From Planctomycetota bacterium (GTDB lineage Bacteria; Planctomycetota; MHYJ01; JACQXL01): a stretch of DNA of 63,805 nt. A program made the translations under genes and the position numbers. The stretch is taken from contig JACRIK010000002.1 in the NCBI GenBank assembly GCA_016235865.1, forward strand, positions 71,520-135,324. The letters run 5' to 3'. Positions 34,889-41,063 of the stretch are shown piece by piece; the stretch's first letter is position 1, and each line of letters opens with the position of its first letter. The notes beneath the pieces are model-generated. The model was not told the DNA's origin. It was given only the letters and a program-made list of their open reading frames with translations, and ran no database searches.

Positions 34889-34917
34889 TTGACAGGCAGT
34901 CCGGAGCCAGGTAATAT
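34889..34917 (+). promoter_or_regulatory. Promoter of the diguanylate cyclase gene
   Basis: TTGACA (34889-34894) and TAATAT (34912-34917) with a 17-bp spacer. RNA would start near 34924 and include the ACAGGAGAC ribosome-binding site before the ATG at 34941. Confidence 0.72.
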
Positions 34918-34940
34918 TTTAGCCAACAGGAGACGCTTTT

Positions 34941-35831
34941 ATGATTGGCACAAAATTCCTAAGTCGGCAGCCCAAATGGCTGGTGTTCATCTTAGGACTG
35001 TTGGTTATTGCCGTAATCCATATAATTGATTATTCTTCAGTGAAGGGAATGGTCTTCTCGCCCTTTTATCTCCTGCCGATTTATTTGGCCACCTGGTTTG
35101 TTGGCACCTGGGCCGGCATTGTTATGTCCGTGGTCAGCAGTATTTCCTGGCTGGTGCACGATGTGAACGAGGGCTATGCTTACGCGGGCCCGGTTATTAC
35201 TTACTGGAATATGGTGGCCCGGCTCCTGCTATATTTTATTGTGACCCATATCCTGTCGGCGCTCAAGGCATCTTTGCATCATGAGAGAAGATTAGCCCGT
35301 TCCGATAACCTGACTGGGGTGTCCAACAACCTCGACTTCACCGAAATTACCGCTAATATGATGGCCAGGGCCAATCAGGAAAAGAAACCATTGAGCGTGG
35401 CGTTTCTGGATGTGGATGATTTCAAATCCATCAATGACCGGTTCGGCCACAGCGCCGGTGATAAACTATTGCGACTGGCAGCTGAGGCCATCAGGAAGAA
35501 TATCCGGCCGACCGACCTGGTCTCCCGCAACGGCGGGGATGAATTCGTGATACTCATTGCCGACAGCGGGGCTGACGAGGCGCGCGAGATTGTCCAGCGG
35601 GTCAACCGCGGCCTGTTGTCCGCAATGAAAGAGAATAAATTTGATACCACCTTCAGCATCGGACTGGTCACCTGCAATACCATGCCCTGTTCTCTCGACG
35701 AGATGCTTAAATTAGCCGATAACCTGATGTATCAGGCCAAGGCCGGCGGTAAGAATTCTATTAAGAGCGATGTCTTCGGGGATAAATCTTGCGCGCCGGA
35801 AAAGGCAATTGTAACCACGGGTAAGAATTAG
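34941..35831 (+). CDS. Membrane-bound diguanylate cyclase (GGDEF)
   Basis: This 296-residue protein has four predicted membrane helices in the first 110 residues (WLVFILGLLVIAVIHIIDY, MVFSPFYLLPIYLATWFVG, TWAGIVMSVVSSISWLV, YWNMVARLLLYFIVTHILSA). The catalytic domain starts at RSDNLTGVSNN and carries GGDEF intact (SRNGGDEFVIL) with FLDVDDFKSINDRFGHSAGD. An RPTD sequence five residues before GGDEF is a proper inhibitory I-site, so product feedback by c-di-GMP is expected. No sensory ligand domain is recognised beyond the membrane part. Confidence 0.93.
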   Translation: MIGTKFLSRQPKWLVFILGLLVIAVIHIIDYSSVKGMVFSPFYLLPIYLATWFVGTWAGIVMSVVSSISWLVHDVNEGYAYAGPVITYWNMVARLLLYFIVTHILSALKASLHHERRLARSDNLTGVSNNLDFTEITANMMARANQEKKPLSVAFLDVDDFKSINDRFGHSAGDKLLRLAAEAIRKNIRPTDLVSRNGGDEFVILIADSGADEAREIVQRVNRGLLSAMKENKFDTTFSIGLVTCNTMPCSLDEMLKLADNLMYQAKAGGKNSIKSDVFGDKSCAPEKAIVTTGKN

Positions 35832-35836
35832 AAGGC

Positions 35837-35917
35837 AACCACGAATAGACACGAATAAACACCAATAATTAATTATATCAAGGTATTTTTCGTGTGTATT
35901 AGTGTTAATTCGTGGTT
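35837..35917. repeat. CGAAT-type inverted repeat
   Basis: AACCACGAATAGACACGAAT with AAACACC on the left and GTGTATTAGTGTTAATTCGT followed by GGTT on the right. It lies between the convergent cyclase and tldD genes; the rest of the gap (to 35983) shows nothing recognisable. Confidence 0.65.
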
Positions 35918-35983
35918 ACGAAGTTTTTCTGTGGTTAGAAGTTCTTCCCGCATCCGGTATCTTGCATCTGGTATCTCCTCGAC

Positions 35984-37426
35984 TTATTTTACCCCGACAT
36001 TGACATTCCTGAACCGGGTCGGCGCGCAGCCGTGCGACATCTCAGCCGTCTGCATCGGTTCGCCCTTGCCGCAATTGGGCACGCCCCAAAGCACCCAGTG
36101 CCTGTCATTGCAGATGGCGTCGCAGGAGTTCCAGAATTCCGGCGTGATGCCCTGGTAATTCGGATGTTTTACCATCCGGGTCTTCTTGCCGTTCTTTATT
36201 TCCCAGCCGATTTCGCAGCCGAACTGGAAATTCAGGCGCATCTGGTCGATGCTCCAGGACTTGTTGAAATCCATATAGATGCCGTCCTTGGTGTCTTTTA
36301 TCAGGTCGTCCAGTTCCCAACTGCCCGGCATCAGCGAGATATTATTGTTCCGGGTCATCGGGATGCGGCTGAACCCGTCAGCCCGGCAGCAGCCGTTGCT
36401 CTTGTTCTCGGCGTTCTTGCCGGCCAGTTCGCGCGTGGTCTGGTATCCGCAGAACAGTCCGTTATGGACCAGATGCCATCTCTGGGCCCGGACCGCGTCA
36501 TCGTCATAACCCACCGTGGCCAATCCGCCCGGCACTGTGCCGTCCGCCACCAGATTGACAATCTCAGAACCGTATTTCAGCTTGCCGAACTTCTCCTGGG
36601 TCAAAAAGCTCCGGCCGGCGAAACTCTCTTCCATGCCCAGCACCCGGTCCAGCTCGGTCGGATGCCCGGTTGATTCGTGAATCTGGAGGGCCAGTTGCGA
36701 GCCGCCCAGAATCAGGTCCTTTTTGCCGGACGGGCAGACCGGCGCCTTGAGCAGGGCCACGGCCTCCTTGCGGATGCGCTCGGCGTTGTCCACCAGATGC
36801 AGGGAATTTATCAGTTCATAACCCATGGTGCAATACTGCCCGCCGAATGAAGACGGGAACGACCGGACCTGGTTATCGCCGTTGCCCACGGCCGTGACCG
36901 AATAACCCGCGCCGGAACGCAGGAGAATCTGCTCAATGAAACTGCCTTCTGAGGTGGCCAGGTATTGGTGTTCCTTCTTGAACCCCATTCCGCAAAATGC
37001 CTGGCGGATGGCCTTGTCCTTGCGCAGGATGGCGTCTATCTTGAACAGCAGTTCCAGCTTCTCGTCCTTATTAACCGCGAACGGGTCAATCACAAATGGC
37101 GTCTGCCAGAAATCCACATAGGTCTTTTCCTTGGTCAGTTGGATATCGTCCTTCTTGAGCATCGCCGAGGCCAGGGCGATTTCAACGGCAATAGCCGCGG
37201 TCCGGGCGATGTCTTCTTTGTTGACTTTGGAAGTGGAAGCGAATCCCCAGGCGCCGTTGGCAATGACCCGGATACCCGCGCCCAGCGACTCGGCCTGGTC
37301 GAAATTAGCCACTTTGCCGTTACGGACATTGATATTCTCGTTCTTGGTCTCGATGATTCTGATATCAGCGTAGGTCGCGCCCCGGCTGTGCGCGGCTTCT
37401 AAGGCGACATTGCATAGATTTTTCAT
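35984..37426 (-). CDS. tldD: TldD-family metalloprotease
   Basis: TldD/TldE proteases cleave small peptides and unfolded proteins and mature some RiPPs. The zinc motif is QIHESTGHPTELDR (HExxxH), with GMEESFAGRSFL and the later ATVGYDDDAVRAQRW and RMPMTRNNN-like FSRIPMTRNNNISLMPG. From the ATG at 37426 it has 480 residues, the normal TldD size. AGAAGGAGA is nine bases before this ATG, whereas the ATG at 37435 touches it. The usual partner TldE/PmbA is not in the window. Confidence 0.9.
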   Translation of the reverse strand: MKNLCNVALEAAHSRGATYADIRIIETKNENINVRNGKVANFDQAESLGAGIRVIANGAWGFASTSKVNKEDIARTAAIAVEIALASAMLKKDDIQLTKEKTYVDFWQTPFVIDPFAVNKDEKLELLFKIDAILRKDKAIRQAFCGMGFKKEHQYLATSEGSFIEQILLRSGAGYSVTAVGNGDNQVRSFPSSFGGQYCTMGYELINSLHLVDNAERIRKEAVALLKAPVCPSGKKDLILGGSQLALQIHESTGHPTELDRVLGMEESFAGRSFLTQEKFGKLKYGSEIVNLVADGTVPGGLATVGYDDDAVRAQRWHLVHNGLFCGYQTTRELAGKNAENKSNGCCRADGFSRIPMTRNNNISLMPGSWELDDLIKDTKDGIYMDFNKSWSIDQMRLNFQFGCEIGWEIKNGKKTRMVKHPNYQGITPEFWNSCDAICNDRHWVLWGVPNCGKGEPMQTAEMSHGCAPTRFRNVNVGVK

Positions 37427-37515
37427 ATCAAGCATCTCCTTCTATAAATAAATAAAACATTAACACGTTGACAAACAAAGTCAAGCAATATTCAATACAA
37501 AGGCGTAGAGAAGAT

Positions 37516-37570
37516 AACACGAATGACACGAATACGGCGAATGGCACGAATAAATCAATATAATTATTCG
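37516..37570. repeat. CGAAT-type repeat, left arm
   Basis: AACACGAATGACACGAATAC and GGCGAATGGCACGAATAAA precede a short AT-rich stretch and ATTATTCG. The matching right arm type appears after the next gene, at 38071-38110. Confidence 0.6.
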
Positions 37571-37616
37571 CTATGCGCGGTCCCTCAGTGTCTCAGTAGT
37601 TAAAAGGTATTGAATT

Positions 37617-38018
37617 ATGGACCACAAGATGACATACAAGCAAGCCCTGATACGCAGTTTGATAGTGGGCGTACTAATTTCTGTCTGCTATATTATATTA
37701 TCATTTACATTGAAAGGTAAACTTGAAAGTCTATGGATTGCACTCAATGGAATCGGTATGTTTCTATCCATTGTTTGTCATATTATACCGAAATATGAGG
37801 GCGTTTTAACAACAGTAAGTCTTTGTTCTTTACCGATAATTGTCTGTCCATTATTTGGGAGTATTATCTTTTTGCTATTACGGAATAAGAAATGGCTGAC
37901 CTCGTGGAGGTTTATGTCTATTTTAGCCGGGAGTTATTTGGTCGTTAATATAGTTATGACAATAATTATGTTCATACATATTTTTAATATAATGAGTCGG
38001 AATTACCCAAAGGATTAA
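37617..38018 (+). CDS. Small multi-pass membrane protein
   Basis: A 133-residue protein with four predicted membrane helices: LIRSLIVGVLISVCYIILSF, SLWIALNGIGMFLSIVCHII, VSLCSLPIIVCPLFGSIIFL and SILAGSYLVVNIVMTIIMFI. It has no recognised family or functional motif. The gene is AT-rich compared with the flanking tldD and gyrA genes, and is framed by CGAAT-type repeats on both sides, which suggests insertion or local gain. The ribosome-binding site is weak (AGGT). Confidence 0.65.
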   Translation: MDHKMTYKQALIRSLIVGVLISVCYIILSFTLKGKLESLWIALNGIGMFLSIVCHIIPKYEGVLTTVSLCSLPIIVCPLFGSIIFLLLRNKKWLTSWRFMSILAGSYLVVNIVMTIIMFIHIFNIMSRNYPKD

Positions 38019-38019
38019 A

Positions 38020-38110
38020 TTTGTGTGAATCTGTGCTAATCTGTGTCCATCTGTGGTTAAAAAGTATTAAATTATTCGTGTGATTCGTTCTATTCGTGAT
38101 ATTCGTGTTA
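38020..38110. repeat. CTGTG-type and CGAAT-type repeats
   Basis: TTGTGTGAATCTGTGCTAAT with CTGTGTCCATCTGTGGTTA (38021-38059) is followed by ATTATTCGTGTGATTCGTTC and ATTCGTGATATTCGTGTTA (38071-38110). Both have short 9-11 base internal periods. They lie directly upstream of the zincin gene. Confidence 0.6.
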
Positions 38111-38120
38111 AGTATTTATA

Positions 38121-38546
38121 ATGAAACGAGACGAGTTTGAGAAATTGGTGATAGACGCCATAGACAACCTGCCGGAGCAATTCAGGTCCAAGATTAAAAA
38201 CCTGGCCGTGGTCATAGAAGACAAACCCAGTGAGCGGACGCATCGGATTTTGGGTTTGCCCCCTCACCCAACCTCTCCCCAGAGGGGAGAGGAGAAAGGT
38301 GAGGGGTTTAATCCGCACAGACACGATATTATATTAGGGCTGTATGAAGGCGTGCCGCTGTCCGAACGGACCCATATGTATGGCATGGTCATGCCGGACA
38401 AGATTACCATCTACAAGAAGAACATAGAGCAGGTCTGTAGCAATGATGACCAGATAAAGCAGGCCGTTATTCATACGGTCCAGCACGAGGTAGCGCACCA
38501 TTTCGGCATTTCGGATGAGGAACTACGCAAGGGCGGAGTGTACTAA
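38121..38546 (+). CDS. Minimal zinc metallopeptidase (Zincin_1/MMP_TTHA0227 type) with repeat-derived insertion
   Basis: A 141-residue cytosolic protein matching the small family with the motif HEVAHHFGISDEEL (residues about 118-131), where HExxH binds zinc. The lead-in GLYEGVPLSERTHMYGMVMP with PDKITIYKKNIE is typical. Between about residues 46 and 62 there is a stretch PPHPTSPQRGEEKGEG encoded by a palindromic repeat (38259-38306, 48 bp, 16 codons) that does not belong to the family. The frame is kept. It would sit in a loop before the third strand. Biological substrate unknown. Confidence 0.82.
   Translation: MKRDEFEKLVIDAIDNLPEQFRSKIKNLAVVIEDKPSERTHRILGLPPHPTSPQRGEEKGEGFNPHRHDIILGLYEGVPLSERTHMYGMVMPDKITIYKKNIEQVCSNDDQIKQAVIHTVQHEVAHHFGISDEELRKGGVY
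38259..38306. repeat. Palindromic repeat inside the zincin coding region
   Basis: CCCCCTCACC ... GGTGAGGGG, with inner CCTCTCCCC/GGGGAGAGG. It is 48 bp, exactly 16 codons. The same family occurs in non-coding DNA at 34770-34807. Confidence 0.8.
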
Positions 38547-38660
38547 CCACAGATTTCGCTTCGCTATCTGCGGATTTAGCTTCGCGGTCTCTGCGGAGTT
38601 CACAGATTACACAGAGGAATCCAAAGGATAAACCCTCACACCAATATATTGGTGTGGGGG
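38547..38660. repeat. CTGTG/CTGCGG repeats and a perfect CACACCAATATATTGGTGTG palindrome
   Basis: CCACAGATTT, TTCGCTTCGCTATCTGCGG and CACAGATTACACAGAGG belong to the CTGTG-type dispersed repeats. The palindrome at about 38638-38657 is a 20-base perfect inverted repeat. The rest of the gap to 38735 is purine-rich with no clear promoter. Confidence 0.6.
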
Positions 38661-38734
38661 TAAACCTTGCCCAAGCCAGAGAGAAATGGTAGGGTAAGAG
38701 GTAAGAGAAAGGGAATTGAAACATGAACTAATTA

Positions 38735-39229
38735 ATGCCTATTGAGAAAATAGAGAATAAAATATTACACTTAAGGGGTAAAAAGGTAATGATTGATGAA
38801 GACCTGGCATTGCTCTACGGCGTGCCGACCAAGCAGTTAAAAAGGCAGGTCAAAAGAAATATAGAAAGATTCCCTGATGACTTTATGTTTGAATTAACCA
38901 AGCAGGAATATCGTAGCTTTTTAAGGTGCCAAATTGGCACCTCAAGTTGGGGCGGACGCAGATACCTTCCTTATGCATTTACAGAACAGGGTGTGGCGAT
39001 GCTATCAAGTGTGTTAAACAGCAAGAAAGCCATACTGGTTAATATCCAGATTATGCGGGCTTTCACCAATCTCAGGCGGGAAATATTAACTTATACCGCC
39101 TTAAAACGCAAGATAGACGGAATGGAAAGGGACTATGACAGCAAGTTTAAGGTTGTATTCGTGGCCCTCAGGCAACTGATGGCGGAAGAAACCAAGCCTA
39201 AACCAAGAATCGGATTCCATAGACAGTAG
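38735..39229 (+). CDS. ORF6N domain-containing protein
   Basis: This 164-residue protein has the ORF6N domain (ENKILHLRGKKVMIDEDLAL, LYGVPTKQLKRQVKRNIERF, FMFELTKQEY, LPYAFTEQGVAMLSSVLNS). The domain occurs in phage anti-repressor/KilA-N-like proteins and in many solitary bacterial genes. It is a likely DNA-binding protein. The C-terminal quarter is helical (LTYTALKRKIDGMERDYDSK) and may multimerise. There is no phage gene around it. The three 21-bp arrays begin 100 bases downstream. No ribosome-binding site is obvious. Confidence 0.87.
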   Translation: MPIEKIENKILHLRGKKVMIDEDLALLYGVPTKQLKRQVKRNIERFPDDFMFELTKQEYRSFLRCQIGTSSWGGRRYLPYAFTEQGVAMLSSVLNSKKAILVNIQIMRAFTNLRREILTYTALKRKIDGMERDYDSKFKVVFVALRQLMAEETKPKPRIGFHRQ

Positions 39230-39328
39230 TCAAAGCCCAAGGGGAAATAATAGGGTGTCAGTAACCGCAAAGCGAGCACAAAGGTTTGAGTCCTAATATC
39301 CACGGCCTGTCTTAATACCGGCTGAAGG

Positions 39329-39475
39329 TTTTCGCTATATAGCGGAAGGTTCCCGCTAACAAGCGCAAAGAAAGCGCTAACAAGCGGAAAGTTCCCGCTA
39401 ATAAGCGCAAAGAAATCGCTATATAGCGCAAAGTTCCCGCTAACAAGCGGAAAGTTTTCGCCAACGGGCTGATTT
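39329..39475. repeat. 21-bp tandem array A (CGCTATATAGCG / CGCTAACAAGCG units), 7 units
   Basis: Units start at 39329, 39350, 39371, 39392, 39413, 39434 and 39455. Each carries a 12-base inverted repeat (CGCTATATAGCG or CGCTAACAAGCG) and a GAAAG or CAAAG spacer, preceded alternately by TTCC, AAA or TTTT. Units are similar but none is identical throughout. Confidence 0.9.
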
Positions 39476-39515
39476 TAACATAACCTTCTAAAACTATAGC
39501 AGTTATGCTAATAAA

Positions 39516-39880
39516 TACCCCCTGGGGCGGAAACCTTCATCCCTGGGTCTGAACCAGTCATCCCTAGGGCTGAACCGGTCATCCCTGGGTCTGAGCCGTT
39601 CATCCCTTGGTCTGAGCCGTTCATCCCTTGGTCTGAGTCGTTCATCCCTGGGTCTGAACCAGTCATCCCTGGGTCTGAGCCAGTCATCCCTTGGGCTGAA
39701 CCAGTCATCCCTGAGGCGGAACCTTTCATCCCTGGGCGGAAACTTTCATCCCTTGGGCTGAACCGGTCATCCCCCAGTCCAAGTCGTTCATCCCTGGGGA
39801 CATCCCGGTCATCCTTAGGGCTGAAACTTTCATCCCTTAGTCCAATCCTTCATCCTGTGGGCTGACTCTTTCATCCCCAG
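39516..39880. repeat. 21-bp tandem array B (TCATCCCTGGGTCTGAACCA units), about 16-17 units
   Basis: From 39537 TCATCCC recurs every 21 bases (two units are 20). The core is TCATCCCTGGGTCTGAACC with variable last bases (AG, GG, GT, TT). The first nine units are well conserved and the later ones decay. In one reverse frame it would read as a seven-residue repeat (GMTGSDP), which is a consequence of the period. Confidence 0.9.
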
Positions 39881-40069
39881 GACCTCTGGATAGTCATCCG
39901 GGACTTCTGGATATACATCCAAAACCTCTGGATATACATCCGGGACCTCTGTATATATATCCGAAACCTCTGGATATATATCCGAAACTCCTGGATATAC
40001 ATCCGGAACATCTGGCTATATAGCCGGGACTTCTGGATATACATCCAAAACCTCTGGATAGGTATTCAA
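39881..40069. repeat. 21-bp tandem array C (GACCTCTGGATATACATCCG units), 9 units
   Basis: Units start at 39881, 39902, 39923, 39944, 39965, 39986, 40007, 40028 and 40049. Each contains CTGGATATACATCC, an imperfect palindrome (GGAT...ATCC). It continues array B in the same register, and a hybrid unit marks the junction (CATCCCCAGGACCTCTGG). A final diverged unit ends near 40090. Confidence 0.9.
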
Positions 40070-40118
40070 AACCATCGGAAACTGTGGCGCAAAGAAATCA
40101 GGACGGCGTTAGCGTAAT

Positions 40119-40721
40119 TTACTTTATGCTATTTGGCAGGGCACTGTATGCCCAAATCAATGAATCAATGACTTTTTCGTCCGTAAAGTGTTTGGGTATA
40201 AATTTCTCACGGAATGCTTTGATAGATTTAGTCAATAACCCATTCTTGATAATCTTTGCGTACTCTTGACAAAGAAAAGAGTGGAAACCAGCCAATTCAT
40301 CAATTTTTTGTTGGAGGGAACCACTTTTAGGTCCACTGAAAAGATAGAATTTCTTAACCAAAGAATCATAAATTGGGGATTGACGATTGATCATATGAAC
40401 TAATTTTGTGACGAATGAAAACTGAAGTGACTTACGCCCATTCTTATTAGTAGGAGTATTATGTAAGGCGATTGCGAGGTCTCCAATACTTGGAAGATTG
40501 GTCAACGCCTGATGCAACGATTGAAAATAGACATTACAATATTCTTTGGACAGATGAGCGGCATTCATTCTCCAGTAATTACGGTACCTTTTTTGAAACG
40601 GGTCAGTAGTGACTCGGTCAAGGTTGTCAACTAGCCAGTCGTATTCTGTCACATGCTCTACTAGGTCTGGTCTCTGTAAAACAACACTAATGCGCTCATT
40701 GATAAGGTCATATTCATACAT
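40119..40721 (-). CDS. Hypothetical protein of the accessory region
   Basis: A 200-residue, mainly helical soluble protein without a recognised domain. A noticeable block is LQFSFVTKLVHMINRQSPIYDSLV (as FSFVTKLVH and SPIYDSLVKKF). A similar SF..K...H...PIYDS pattern occurs in uncharacterised accessory-genome proteins I recall, so the block may be a conserved core. The gene is AT-rich relative to gyrA. It lies five bases upstream in numbering from the zinc-ribbon gene and is transcribed leftward after it. The start ATG at 40721 has no clear ribosome-binding site. Confidence 0.65.
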   Translation of the reverse strand: MYEYDLINERISVVLQRPDLVEHVTEYDWLVDNLDRVTTDPFQKRYRNYWRMNAAHLSKEYCNVYFQSLHQALTNLPSIGDLAIALHNTPTNKNGRKSLQFSFVTKLVHMINRQSPIYDSLVKKFYLFSGPKSGSLQQKIDELAGFHSFLCQEYAKIIKNGLLTKSIKAFREKFIPKHFTDEKVIDSLIWAYSALPNSIK

Positions 40722-40725
40722 GTTC

Positions 40726-41058
40726 TTATAGTTTCATCTTACATGCTGGACATTGCTTGTTATAACTATGCCATATTGCATATATAATCCCAGGGACAAT
40801 AAAAAAACATAGAAGAATAAGTGTTATCAAACAACCCTGAGCATCTATATCTCGGTTTTGAGGTGTTACTAATCTATGACAATAGGGGCATTCAACCATA
40901 CCTGCTACAGGGATTATTTTATGCTGGACATTGTCTTGTTGGTTTAAAATATGGTTAGAATCTGGTGTTTCCTTGGACTTATTCAGGAATTCCCCACAGT
41001 GCTTACATTTTACCGCTTCTTCTTGAATTTCCTCAGCACAATAAGGACATTTTTTCAT
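40726..41058 (-). CDS. Zinc-ribbon membrane protein
   Basis: A 110-residue protein with an N-terminal zinc ribbon (CPYCAEEIQEEAVKCKHCGEF, C4/C7 and C18/C21 region). A second CPYCHR motif follows near residue 57. One membrane helix (GCLITLILLCFFIVPGIIYAI) comes before a final CPAC. The split ribbon around a membrane helix is like LITAF-type or superinfection-immunity-like small proteins, but the match is not strong. Its start at 41058 is five bases after the gyrA stop and on the same strand, so it may be co-transcribed with gyrA. Its composition is AT-richer. Confidence 0.75.
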   Translation of the reverse strand: MKKCPYCAEEIQEEAVKCKHCGEFLNKSKETPDSNHILNQQDNVQHKIIPVAGMVECPYCHRLVTPQNRDIDAQGCLITLILLCFFIVPGIIYAIWHSYNKQCPACKMKL

Positions 41059-41063
41059 CTTTC

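Noticed and set aside
38735-39229. Prophage remnant
   Set aside because: The ORF6N protein is the only phage-like gene; no integrase, capsid, terminase or attachment-site duplication is seen.
39508-39729. Reverse-strand reading frame with a seven-residue repeat (GMTGSDP)
   Set aside because: A 21-base tandem array keeps some frame open by necessity. There is no ribosome-binding site and no domain outside the repeat.
39329-40069. CRISPR array
   Set aside because: Units follow each other directly without spacers, are degenerate, and there are no cas genes in the window. The same holds for the arrays at 16.0, 51.1 and 63.7 kb.
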